Shown piece by piece: positions 1 through 8,200 of a DNA stretch of 64,000 nt. Below the pieces are notes generated by a model that was not told where the DNA came from, searched no databases, and saw only the letters and a program-made list of their open reading frames with translations. The DNA is from Micromonospora avicenniae (GTDB lineage: Bacteria; Actinomycetota; Actinomycetes; Mycobacteriales; Micromonosporaceae): the NCBI RefSeq assembly GCF_900156065.1, contig NZ_FTNF01000003.1:124001-188000 (forward strand). Reading direction: 5' to 3'. A program made the position numbers and the translations under genes. Every line of letters starts with the position of its first letter. Positions within the stretch are counted from its first letter, which is position 1.

Positions 1-23
1 TGACGCTCGCCGAGCGGGACTGA
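1..23 (+). CDS. 3' end of an upstream gene, probably DUF3566
   Basis: Only the last six codons (reading TLAERD, then TGA at 21-23) lie in the window. Position directly before tRNA-Ile, DLW-39 and tRNA-Ala is where the DUF3566 membrane protein gene sits after gyrA in actinobacteria. The identity is inferred from that order, because the fragment is too short to show a domain. Confidence 0.45.
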
Positions 24-169
24 GAACCACCGGACGCCGGGGCGCCGCAGAAAGCGGTCGTCCCGGCGTTCCGTACTCCGGTAGGTTCGACGGCGACGAG
101 CGGCGCGCAGAGCCACCCCCCGATTTGGGGCGGCGCGCGCTGATGGGTTAACCTTGCTCGTCGCTACGC

Positions 170-243
170 GGGGCTATAGCTCAGTCGGTTAGAGCGCAGA
201 GCTGATAACTCTGAGGTCGCTGGTTCGATTCCAGCTAGCCCCA
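170..243 (+). tRNA. tRNA-Ile (GAT)
   Basis: A full cloverleaf is visible. The acceptor stem GGGGCTA (170-176) pairs with TAGCCCC (236-242), discriminator A is at 243, and the T-arm is GCTGG TTCGATT CCAGC. The anticodon stem is CAGAG/CTCTG, with anticodon GAT at 204-206 in the loop CTGATAA. The terminal CCA is not encoded. The gene lies in the tRNA-Ile/tRNA-Ala pair that follows gyrA in many actinobacteria. Confidence 0.97.
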
Positions 244-286
244 CCGCACGTCCTCCGACGGCAGCCGAGCGCAAGGGGTCGCCCCA

Positions 287-415
287 ATGGTCAAGAAGCT
301 TCTGATTCTGGTCGGCGTTGTCGGCGTGGCCGCCGTTGTGGCCCGCAAGATCAAGGCGTCCAACGACGAGCGGGCCCTCTGGCACGAGGCGACCACGGCG
401 CCCGACCTGCGCTGA
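287..415 (+). CDS. DLW-39 family small protein
   Basis: This 42-residue protein starts MVKKLLILVGVVGVAAVVAR and has one hydrophobic segment (about residues 4-19), a basic patch and a C-terminal RALWHEAT motif. That pattern, and the position between tRNA-Ile and tRNA-Ala, match the actinobacterial DLW-39 family, named for its Trp-containing C-terminal motif. Its function is unknown to me; a small membrane-anchored peptide is the likely product. The ATG at 287 follows a GGGG-rich stretch. It is short enough that gene callers often miss it. Confidence 0.85.
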   Translation: MVKKLLILVGVVGVAAVVARKIKASNDERALWHEATTAPDLR

Positions 416-458
416 GAACGCCGTCAGCCACAACTGACCAGCGGATCCGTCCGCTCTC

Positions 459-534
459 GGGGCCCTAGCTCAACTGGCAGAGCACTGCCTTTGCAAGGCA
501 GGGGTTAGGGGTTCAAGTCCCCTGGGCTCCACCA
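459..534 (+). tRNA. tRNA-Ala (TGC)
   Basis: The acceptor GGGGCCC (459-465) pairs with GGGCTCC (524-530), with one G-T pair. Discriminator A531 is followed by an encoded CCA (532-534). The anticodon stem CTGCC/GGCAG encloses TTTGCAA, giving anticodon TGC. The 3' half from 489 onward is duplicated exactly at 2999-3052, so this gene was the integration target of a mobile element and its 3' end was restored on integration. Confidence 0.97.
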
Positions 535-542
535 GCACTTTC
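489..542 (+). repeat. Direct repeat / att site, left copy
   Basis: This 54-bp stretch includes the 3' half of tRNA-Ala and ten bases beyond it. It is identical to 2999-3052. The sequences diverge one base outside on each side (C488 versus T2998; C543 versus G3053). Confidence 0.92.
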
Positions 543-563
543 CTTGGTTGATCTCGGTTCCGA

Positions 564-581
564 GTACAGCCATCCGTACAG
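564..581 (+). repeat. GTACAG-N6-GTACAG repeat, left
   Basis: Two GTACAG hexamers are spaced by six bases, 22 bp inside the left att site. The 18-bp block recurs with a single change (C to T) at 2885-2902 near the right att site, in the same orientation. It could be an integrase or excisionase arm-type binding site; this is inferred from placement only. Confidence 0.5.
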
Positions 582-589
582 CGAAGCGG

Positions 590-729
590 TCACGCCGTCC
601 CCTCCTCGCCCAGCACCCGATCGATGGCCGAGGCAGCCTGACGAGCCCGCGCCGGCGGACATGGCCGTAGGTGTCGGCCGTCATCCGGATCGTGGAGTGT
701 CCAAGCGGCTCCATGACGGTCCGCAGCGG
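590..729 (-). pseudogene. Tyrosine integrase C-terminal remnant, frameshifted
   Basis: On the minus strand one frame reads RTVMEPLGHSTIRMTADTY followed by GHV (723-658). This is the LGH...Y box that carries the catalytic tyrosine of phage-type integrases. The expected tail (RQAASAIDRVLGEEG, 640-599) continues only in another frame, so at least one indel falls near 645-658. The N-terminal arm-binding and core domains and the upstream RKHR residues are missing. It ends next to the left att site, where int genes of tRNA-borne elements usually lie. It cannot encode an active recombinase. Confidence 0.7.
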
Positions 730-988
730 CCAGGACTCGGTCGGCCAGGGTGGCCGCCAGGTCAGGACGATCTCGAAGAACGCAGGCGAGCTGCCAGCGC
801 TTGCCATTCCTCCGGTGGTAGCGACGGAACGGTGCGTTACTCGCGAGCCTCGGCGGCAGTTCGGGCTCTACCCAGTCTGAGTTCAGCTCAGCCAGGAGGT
901 CATCAAGCTGCCGCTCGAACTCGCCAGCCAGGTCGCCGTCTACCCATGCGTCCATGCAGACATCATCTCCGCCTACCCACTCCGTCAT
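590..988 (-). CDS. Hypothetical protein, possibly chimeric ORF
   Basis: From an ATG at 988 the frame gives an acidic N-terminus (MTEWVGGDDVCMDAWVDGDL) and an Arg-rich middle (FRRYHRRNGKRWQL). It then runs into the integrase tail. No family is recognised for the first ~100 residues. Because the end of the frame is borrowed from the integrase remnant, the ORF may have arisen by an internal deletion in the element. It overlaps the integrase remnant in another frame and may not be expressed. Confidence 0.25.
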   Translation of the reverse strand: MTEWVGGDDVCMDAWVDGDLAGEFERQLDDLLAELNSDWVEPELPPRLASNAPFRRYHRRNGKRWQLACVLRDRPDLAATLADRVLAAADRHGAAWTLHDPDDGRHLRPCPPARARQAASAIDRVLGEEGTA

Positions 989-1183
989 CGACTGGCCGAA
1001 CAGATCTTGTAAAGGATGTGGTGGGACGCGAGTGTCAAGCATGTCCCGTGACCGGACAGGCCGCGTTGTGGCGTGTGATCCGACAGCTGATGAGCGACGT
1101 AGCTCCGTCAGGTGACCTGCGACAGATCCAGCAAGCTAGGGGCGACAGAATGTTCGTCGTGGCGGGGACTAGGGGCCGGGTGT

Positions 1184-1624
1184 TCAGCTCCAGGTGGGCT
1201 CGTTCCGTAGCTGCCCGTGGAGCTGACCGGCGGCAGTGAGCACCGCGACGAAGCCAAACACCTCAATTCGATCGACGTCGAAACTTCCCGTGATGATCGG
1301 CGGCGGCGCGTAAGCGTAGATCTGGCCGGCGTCCAGTTGAAGCCCACGCCGGTGGTATGCGCCCATGGCGAGGGGGCCTAGAAGATACCTGTCCTGGCCA
1401 CCCTCAGTGCCCAGCTCGGCAGTCAGATCGGCATGGGAGTTCCACCCCCGTACGAGCTGCCCTTCGAAGGTGTCGAGGAACCACCACGCCCCGTCGGCAG
1501 ACTCAAGGAACACATCGCCGAACAGCGAGGTAAACCGCGGAGCCTTGCCGTCGAGATCCAGCCAGGCCCATGACTCCAGCGCCGCAGCGTATTCCCGCTC
1601 ACTGAACTGCTTGGTGAGTTCCAC
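1184..1624 (-). CDS. DUF1851 / Tdi1-like immunity-type protein
   Basis: This 146-residue soluble protein resembles the C-terminal domain of T6SS immunity protein Tdi1 (DUF1851). It has an aromatic FGDVFLE...WWFLDT strand pair and a distal YAYAPPPIITGSFDVD segment followed by IEVFGF and GQLHGQL. Such proteins usually protect against a cognate polymorphic toxin (often with a GAD-like partner). No toxin gene is visible next to it, so it would be an orphan immunity gene carried by the island. The GTG start at 1624 has a poor ribosome site. The assignment is by motif memory; the partner is unknown. Confidence 0.6.
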   Translation of the reverse strand: MELTKQFSEREYAAALESWAWLDLDGKAPRFTSLFGDVFLESADGAWWFLDTFEGQLVRGWNSHADLTAELGTEGGQDRYLLGPLAMGAYHRRGLQLDAGQIYAYAPPPIITGSFDVDRIEVFGFVAVLTAAGQLHGQLRNEPTWS

Positions 1625-2278
1625 CGCGCCATTGGATCACGTACCTGCTCAGGTGTTGTCCCCACCGGTGGCGGCAGCCGACGCATCTGGCCAGCTCGGC
1701 GCGGCAACCGCTTCTGGCCGCGTTCAGCGCGCCGAGGTGTCGCAGATCAGTTGGCGGACGCGTGTCGCGCATCAGCCGACGGAAGACAGGTGGCACCGTG
1801 ATGTGGTTGCCGAATTGCCCTCTATCAGATCAAGGCGGCCCGCAAGCGGGCCGCGCCGGCCCGGCCCCGGCCTGCTGGCGACCTCCGGCCGGCATCGGCC
1901 GGGCCGGCCGGCCACGCTGGCGGAGCACCAAGGGCATAGAGGCTGAGGCGGGACGATCGCCGTCGGGGTTGCTCACCGTCCACGGCGGGGCGATCGCTGC
2001 CGCGCAGCAGAGCTGCTTGCCCCCGAGCCGCGTTGGCGCTGTCCGCGGTTCGATGACGACGAGGACCAGGGCGTGACCCATCCCCCGGGTGCCCGATCCT
2101 CTACGCCACCTGACCGGCGTCAAGGGCGCTGCGCGTCGGCACGCCGATGGCCTGCGGCCACCCTTGACCCCGGCCGGGCGTCGCAGTCCTTGGCACCTAT
2201 CCGGGGGATGGGGGCAGCGTGGCGGTCGGGCTCGGATAATGCTTTGCCGAGCTCGGGCGGGTTGCGTACGTTCGCCGG
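1625..2278. other. Island segment without a recognised gene
   Basis: About 650 bp between the immunity-like gene and the acetyltransferase. Short frames exist on both strands (for example a 97-codon minus-strand frame at 1830-2123), but none resembles a known family or shows a convincing start. A perfect 8-bp hairpin (CGGCCCGC AA GCGGGCCG, 1836-1853) is present in a very G+C-rich run. It probably represents decayed element DNA. Confidence 0.5.
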
Positions 2279-2824
2279 ATGGTGGAGATCGAGACTGAGC
2301 GGCTTATCCTGCGGGACTGGCGGGACTCCGACCTGTCGCCGTGGGCGGCCATGAACGCCGACCCGGAGGTCCGAGAGCATCTCGGGCCGCTACTCACTCC
2401 GGAGCAGGCCGCAGGCTCGATGCGCAGCTTCCAGGAAGATTTAGACCGGAATGGGTTCGGCTTCTGGGCTGTGGAGGTCCGCGACACAGGGCAATTCGTC
2501 GGGTTCGCTGGCTTGGACGTGGTGGACGAGGGCATGCCGTTTACCGGCGTGGAGGCTGGCTGGCGACTGTCCCGGTCGGCTTGGGGGCACGGGTACGCCA
2601 CGGAGGCGGCGCTGGCAGTGTTGCGATACGGCTTTGACAAGGTCGGGTTGACCGAAATTTTGGCGGTGACCACAAAGGCGAACCTGCGTTCGCAGGCGGT
2701 GATGCGCCGGATTGGCATGACCACGGACCCGGGTGAGGACTTTGACGACCCCGACGTGGACGAGGGTCCCTTGCGCCGTTGCGTGCTGTACCGCAAGCGT
2801 GCGGATGTGGTCTCCCAGACGTAG
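2279..2824 (+). CDS. GNAT N-acetyltransferase (RimJ/RimL type)
   Basis: The 181-residue protein starts VEIETERLILRDWRDSDL, the typical opening of the RimJ/RimL-like GNAT group. Motif A, the acetyl-CoA pyrophosphate loop, is WGHGYATEAALA (about residues 102-113). It is followed by the conserved helix TTKANLRSQAVMRRIGM. Family members transfer acetyl groups to amines of ribosomal proteins, small metabolites or antibiotics; the substrate here cannot be read from sequence. It is intact and full length, the only clearly complete enzyme gene in the island. The ATG at 2279 is the natural start of the GNAT fold. Confidence 0.85.
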   Translation: MVEIETERLILRDWRDSDLSPWAAMNADPEVREHLGPLLTPEQAAGSMRSFQEDLDRNGFGFWAVEVRDTGQFVGFAGLDVVDEGMPFTGVEAGWRLSRSAWGHGYATEAALAVLRYGFDKVGLTEILAVTTKANLRSQAVMRRIGMTTDPGEDFDDPDVDEGPLRRCVLYRKRADVVSQT

Positions 2825-2884
2825 GCGAGGTCCCTCCTGACAGCAGCCATGTGCCATCAGCGTGCCAACGCCTTCTGGCTGGCT

Positions 2885-2902
2885 GTACAGCCATTCGTAC
2901 AG
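2885..2902 (+). repeat. GTACAG-N6-GTACAG repeat, right
   Basis: This is the second copy of the 564-581 block, 96 bp inside the right att site. Here it also forms an inverted repeat, TGGCTGTAC/GTACAGCCA with an 8-bp spacer. Candidate recombination-protein binding site. Confidence 0.5.
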
Positions 2903-2998
2903 CCAGGCCAGCCAACAGGAGCGGGTAACGACCGGCGGCAACCGACAGGACGAGCAGGTCAGCGGCAGTAGCCGACGCTGGCCGACAAGAGCCCTGAT

Positions 2999-3052
2999 CT
3001 TTGCAAGGCAGGGGTTAGGGGTTCAAGTCCCCTGGGCTCCACCAGCACTTTC
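2999..3052 (+). repeat. Direct repeat / att site, right copy
   Basis: This is an exact copy of 489-542. It lacks the 5' half of the tRNA (no acceptor 5' strand or D-arm), so it is an attachment-site duplicate and not a second tRNA gene. Confidence 0.92.
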
Positions 3053-3068
3053 GATCTGCCAGGGCCGG

Positions 3069-4280
3069 TCACCCTTCCGGCCGATGATGCGGGTCGGACT
3101 GCGCCGACGCCACCTCACGGATTCTCCGCAACGCCTCCGGCCGGTCGATCCCGGTCGCCTGAAGGACGTCGCTGGCGGCGGTACGGACCTGCCCCACGAT
3201 CACCGTGCCGGAGAGCTGGGTTCCGGCAATCTCGGCCTGCGTCGCCTCGGCCACCGCCCGCAGTGCGTGCCGTCGGGTGGCCTCGGGGCCCCAGCCGGAG
3301 AGCACCTCGTTCTGCATGGCGTGCACGGCCGCCCCGAGTTCATCGACGGCGTTCGGCAGGCCCTCCGGGATCGGCTCCTCGTCCTCGATCAGCACGACCA
3401 CCCGCCGGGCCAGGACTCTCGTGTTCCAGACGGTCTGATCCACCTCCGGGGCACCCAGTTGGTAGTGCCGGACGGCACGCCGCCAGGGCCACCGGGTCGG
3501 CGCGAAGTTGACCGTCTCCTTCGCGCTTCCGAAGGCGTCCCAGAACCGTCCCAGCTCGGCGCCGATGCCCTGCGACCGGGACAACGCCCGGTTGGCCAGT
3601 TCGTGATCGCGGCTGCGCAGCGCGGACGCCGTCTGCTTGAGCTGCTCGGCGAGCTCCCGCAGGGTCGGCGCGGCCACCCGTCGCATGATCCGGAGCGGGT
3701 TGATCGGCAACAGCAGCAAGCTCACCGCCAGCCCGACCCCGCCACCGATGACCGCGTCGATGAAGCGGGGGAACTCGAGGGTGTGCCGCGACGACGAGAG
3801 GGCACCCAGGAGCACCGCCGTACCGCTGGCGTTGCCGACCACGCCACCGCGCGGACTGAGCGCAAGCGCCACCAGGATGGCCGCCGCCACGATCACGCCG
3901 GTCTGCCACACACCCACGCCGGTGACCTCGATCAGCAGGTCCGAGACGAAGATGCCCAGCGTCACCCCGGCGAGCAGTTCGATGGTGTTGGCCAGACGCT
4001 GCCCGAGGGAAGACGTGATCACGGCTACCGCAGCGGCCGGGGCGAAGATCGGACTCGGCATGTCGGTGAGCCAGCGCGCGGCCGCCCACGCCAGCGCGGC
4101 CGCCAGACCGGCTTGGATGGCGAGCAGGAACTTCATCTGAAGCTGCTGGATCCTGGTTCGGCCCGCGCTGCGGCCACGCTCGTTCACGCGCTCCAGGGCC
4201 TCGTCGAACCGCTCTTCGTCGAGGCCCGCGCGCTGCCTCGAACCGCGTCGGCCACCCCTTCCCTGCCGCCCTTCGCTCAC
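3069..4280 (-). CDS. FUSC / aromatic acid exporter family membrane protein
   Basis: This 403-residue protein has a basic N-terminus and about five to six hydrophobic segments between residues 50 and 200 (starting QMKFLLAIQAGLAAALAWAA). A soluble helical C-terminal half follows. The layout and the PSPIFAPAAAVAVI segment match FUSC/ArAE proteins, which export small aromatic acids or sit as envelope permeases. It ends 16 bp inside the right att boundary, so it belongs to the original chromosome, not the island. It is a lone gene with its promoter in the 120 bp upstream. The substrate is unknown. Confidence 0.8.
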   Translation of the reverse strand: MSEGRQGRGGRRGSRQRAGLDEERFDEALERVNERGRSAGRTRIQQLQMKFLLAIQAGLAAALAWAAARWLTDMPSPIFAPAAAVAVITSSLGQRLANTIELLAGVTLGIFVSDLLIEVTGVGVWQTGVIVAAAILVALALSPRGGVVGNASGTAVLLGALSSSRHTLEFPRFIDAVIGGGVGLAVSLLLLPINPLRIMRRVAAPTLRELAEQLKQTASALRSRDHELANRALSRSQGIGAELGRFWDAFGSAKETVNFAPTRWPWRRAVRHYQLGAPEVDQTVWNTRVLARRVVVLIEDEEPIPEGLPNAVDELGAAVHAMQNEVLSGWGPEATRRHALRAVAEATQAEIAGTQLSGTVIVGQVRTAASDVLQATGIDRPEALRRIREVASAQSDPHHRPEG

Positions 4281-4400
4281 CGGCGGCGGCTACCCCGAAA
4301 CACCGCCAGCAATCGCGGTGAGCGAACTGGTACAGCGTTGCTCGTGACAGTGCGGGTCGTGTAGGCGGCGGCGCTACGGACCCGGCCGGCGGGCCGGCGC

Positions 4401-5216
4401 TCAGGTGGGCGGACTGAGCGGGACCGTCTCACCGCGCTCGATGGTGCGTACCTGCCGGACGATGCCGCGCCGCCGGGCCTCCGCGACGAAGTGCGACAGC
4501 GGCGAACGGAAGACCGGGTAGTCGTCGTAGTGGATCGGCACGGTCAGCTTCGGCCTGATCAACTCGACCAGGTCGGCGCCCTGGCGGGCGTCCATGGTGA
4601 GCAGGATGCCGGCGACCTTCGTGCCGCCGAGGTGGATGAGCATCGCGTCGATGTCCGGATACCGCTCCGGGATCCGGGCGAGCTGCGGACGGTTGAGGGT
4701 GTCTCCGGTGACGTAGAGGCGGAACGCCCGGGTGCCGCCGCGTACCAGGTCGATCATGGTGCCCATCACGTCGGGGAGCAGCCGGTCGAGCAGGCCGGGC
4801 CCGTGCTGGCCGGGTAGCGAGGTCAGCCGCAGGAACTCGCCGTCGCCGTGCAGCTCGCGGGACTGCCAGGTGGGCAGCCCCTCGGCCGCGCGGAAGCCCC
4901 GGCGGCGAAGTTTCCGTTCCGCCGCAGGCGTGGTCAGGATCGGCAGCTCCCGGTCGAGCTCCCGCCGGGCCACCCGGTCGAAGTGGTCCCCGTGCAGGTG
5001 GGAGAGGAGCACCGCGTCCAGCGACGGCAACTGGGCGATCCGCAGTGCCGGGTCGGTGCGCCGGCGCGACCACAGACCCTTGCCCAGGTACGCCCGCTGC
5101 CCTCGGTGCAGGAAGTTCGGATCGGTGAGCAGGGTGAACCCACCGATCCGGAGCACTGTGGTGGCCGTACCGATGAATGTGACCTCCGGCTGCTCAGCCA
5201 ACGCGCCCACCTCCAC
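4401..5216 (-). CDS. MBL-fold metal-dependent hydrolase (UlaG-like)
   Basis: The 271-residue enzyme has the metallo-beta-lactamase signature LSHLHGDHFD (H73, H75, D77, H78) and later metal ligands in YVTGDT and PIHYDD. The opening VTFIGTATTVLRIGGFTLLTDP is that of the UlaG/UPF0173-like branch of Zn/Mn hydrolases. Substrates of this branch range from lactones to N-acyl lipids; none can be assigned here. It lies 39 bp downstream of the large ATPase gene on the same strand and could be read through from it. Confidence 0.85.
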   Translation of the reverse strand: MEVGALAEQPEVTFIGTATTVLRIGGFTLLTDPNFLHRGQRAYLGKGLWSRRRTDPALRIAQLPSLDAVLLSHLHGDHFDRVARRELDRELPILTTPAAERKLRRRGFRAAEGLPTWQSRELHGDGEFLRLTSLPGQHGPGLLDRLLPDVMGTMIDLVRGGTRAFRLYVTGDTLNRPQLARIPERYPDIDAMLIHLGGTKVAGILLTMDARQGADLVELIRPKLTVPIHYDDYPVFRSPLSHFVAEARRRGIVRQVRTIERGETVPLSPPT

Positions 5217-5255
5217 GATTTCGGTACCCGGGAAGGGCCGAGGAATGCGGGCTGC

Positions 5256-8200
5256 TCACCCCTTCGGTGCGTCTGCGGGACGACCCGCCTGCGAACCAGC
5301 GCCGGACTGCTCCGGCTCGGGGCGCTCGGCATCGTCGGGGCCCTTGACCTGGGGCAGGCGCTCCACCAGCCGGCTCAGCGCGCCGTTGGCGAAGGTGGCG
5401 CCGAACGCCGAACCCGCCGCGATGCTCCAGGCGACCGGTCCGAGGGGCGTGCAGCCGAAGAACTGGCTGAGTCCGGGCGTCTGCACCACGGCGACGAGGG
5501 TGCCGAGGGACACCGCCGTGGAGGCGAGTACCGCCGGACTCGTACCGCCGGCCAGCACGGTCTGCCCGAGCTGCGTACCGACCAGGGAGACCAGAGCGAC
5601 GGTGCCGGACCGCGCGGGTCCTCCTGGGGTGTAGCGGGCCAGCGTCCACCCGGCCGTGGCACCGAGGGTGGTCGCGGCGGCGCGCAGGCCGATCTCCCGG
5701 TTCAACGTCTCGCCCAGGGAGGTGTCCGGGCCCTCCCGCAGCAGGCTGTCGGTGCGGTCCGCGGCGGGTGGGCGGACGGCGATGGCCAGTGCGGGCGCCA
5801 GATCGGTGAGTAGGTTGACCAGCAGCAGCTGCCGTCCGTTGATCGCGGACTGGCCGGTCGCCGCCGCGCTCAGCACGCTGAACGCGATCTCACCGAGGTT
5901 GCCGCCCACCAGGATGCTCAGCGCGTGCCGGACCGAGGACCACATGGCACGTCCCTCGACCAGCGTGGCGATGATGGTCTCCAGCCGGTCGTCGGTGACC
6001 ACCAGGTCCGCCGCCGCGCGGGCGGCCGGAGTGCCCCGCTGGCCCAGCGCGATGCCTACGTCCGCCAGCCGGATCGCAGGCGCGTCGTTGGCACCGTCCC
6101 CGGTCATCGCCACGGTACGGCCGCACTTCTGCAACGCCTGGATGATCCGTACCTTGTGGGCGGGCGTGCAGCGGGCCACGACGTCGGTGTGTGCCAGCCG
6201 GTCGGCGAGGCCCTCGTCGTCCAGCTGGTCCAGCTCGGTGGCCGTCACCACGCGCTGCTCGTCGTGCTCGGTGATGGTGGCCGCGATCGCCTCTGCCGTC
6301 GCCGGGTGGTCGCCAGTGATCATGATGGTGTGCACGCCGGCCTGCCGGATCCGGCGTACGGCGGGCGCGGCGCTCTTGCGCACCCCGTCGGCGAGGGCCA
6401 GGAAGCCGACGAAGCTGAGGTCGCGTACCTGCTCGTCGGTGACCGTCCGGTCGGTCACCGGGCACTCGGCGACCGCCAGGATCCGGTGCCCGGCACCGGC
6501 CCGGTCGGCGAGCAGCCGGTGCAGCTCGGCCCGCCCGGCGTCGTCCAACGGCTCCTCCCGCCCGTCGATCCGGCGGGACGCGCAGCGGGGCAGCACCGAC
6601 TCCGGGGCGCCCTTGACGCTGAGCAGCAGCCCGTGGTCACTGTCGCCGATGGTCGCGTGGTAACCCCGGGACGGTTCGAACGGCAGGCCACCGACCGCAC
6701 GCCAGCCGTTCGCCCCGGTCTGCTCGACGACGCCTCCGGCCTCGGCGCCGTGCCGGACCGCGCGGTCGGTCTGGTGGGTCAGCTCCTCCGGGTCGTCCGC
6801 ACCGGGGGTGGCGCGCAATGCCGCGCCCAGCGTGAGTCGCAGCCGGTCGTCGAGCCGGTCGAGCGGCGCGTACCGGCCGGCGTTGCCGTCACCGATGCCG
6901 GCCAGCATCAGCTGGCCCTCGGTGAGGGTGCCGGTCTTGTCGAAGCAGAGCACGTCGACCCGGCCGAGCGCCTCGATGGTGCGGGGATTGCGGACCAGCG
7001 CGCCGTGCTCGGCCAACCGGCGGGCCGCCGCCAGCTGAGCGGCACTGACGAGGAACGGCAGTCCTTCCGGCACGGACGCCACGGCCAGGTTCGCGGCGGT
7101 CGCCGCGGTCTGCGCCAGCGGTACGCCCCGGAGCAGGCCGGCGCCGGCCACCGCGACCGCCGAGCCGGCCGCGAGCGGGATCGCCGCCCGGGTCAGCCGG
7201 CCGAGCCGGGCCTCCACCCCGCCGGACGGGGGCGCCTGCCGGGCCAACGCCAGGCTGCGGCCGGCCTCGGTGTCGGCACCGGTGGCGACCACCACGGCGG
7301 TGCCGTGCCCGGCGGCGATCGTCGTGCCCTCGTACACCATGGAATGCCGGTCGGCGACGGCGGCAGCCACGACCGGTTGCGGGCTCTTGGCGACCGGTAG
7401 CGACTCCCCGGTCAGGGAGGACTCGTCCGTCTCCAGGCCCACCGCCTCGATCACCCGGCAGTCGGCGGGCACCGCGTCCCCGGGTTCCAGCCGGATCACG
7501 TCGCCGGGCACGAGCGCGTCGGCCGCCACCACGTGGTCCGTGCCGTCGCGCCGCACCCGGCCCGTGACGGCCGAGCGGGACAGCAACTCCGCGAGAGACC
7601 GTTCGGTGTTGCGCTGGTGCACCGCGCCGATCAACGCCGACCCGCCGACCACCCCGCCCACCAGCGCGGCGTCCACCAGCGAACCGAACGACGCGGAAAG
7701 CACCGCACCGGCGGCCAGCACCGGGGTGAGCGGGTTGGACAGTTCGTCGACGAAGGCTCGGAGCAGCCCGCCCGTCCCCGGCGCGTCGCCGCCACCCCCG
7801 CCGCCGCGCCGCTGCTCCGCCTCCGCGGTGGTCAACCCGTCGGGGGTGGTCCCGAGCCGGTCGAGGACCGTACCCACCGGCATGAGGTGCCAGGCGGGAG
7901 CCGTCGGCGTCGGCGAGTCGTCCGGCAGGCGCAGCCGGCCGGCCCGCCACATGCCGTTGCCGAAGGCCAACGCCGCAGCTCCGTTCACCGCGAGCAGGCT
8001 CCGGCTGGGCAGTTGCTGGGGTGGGGCGGTGAACGCGTTCAAGGCGGCGAGGCCGGTACCGGCCATGGCCAGCCGGATGTTCTGCCGGGTCATCCGGCGT
8101 GCCATCCCGGCCGCCTCGATGAGCAGCGCCGCCACCCGCAGATCGGTGCCGACCAGCAGGTGAGCGCCCCACGGCGGCAGGTCGTCCGGGCCGTACATGC

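Larger units (their letters stand above)
489..3052. mobile_element. Decayed mini integrative element in tRNA-Ala
   Basis: The element is bounded by perfect 54-bp direct repeats (489-542 and 2999-3052) covering the tRNA-Ala anticodon loop to just past CCA. That is the classic product of a tyrosine integrase using a tRNA attB site. Inside are a frameshifted integrase C-terminus, a DUF1851 immunity-like gene, a GNAT gene and noncoding DNA. There are no recognisable replication or transfer genes. At about 2.5 kb it is far smaller than an intact AICE or prophage, so it is read as a remnant or a satellite that needs integrase in trans. Confidence 0.85.

Noticed and set aside
1599..2123. Small minus-strand frames in the island as transfer or excisionase genes
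   Set aside because: No HTH, signal or family motif is visible and starts lack ribosome sites, so they are left unannotated.
2999..3052. A second tRNA-Ala gene
   Set aside because: Only the anticodon-loop-to-CCA half is present; the acceptor 5' strand and D-arm are absent. It is the att duplicate.
2862..4364. 500-codon open frame on the plus strand
   Set aside because: It is antisense to the FUSC gene, is Arg/Gly/His-rich without structure, and is a third-position G+C shadow.
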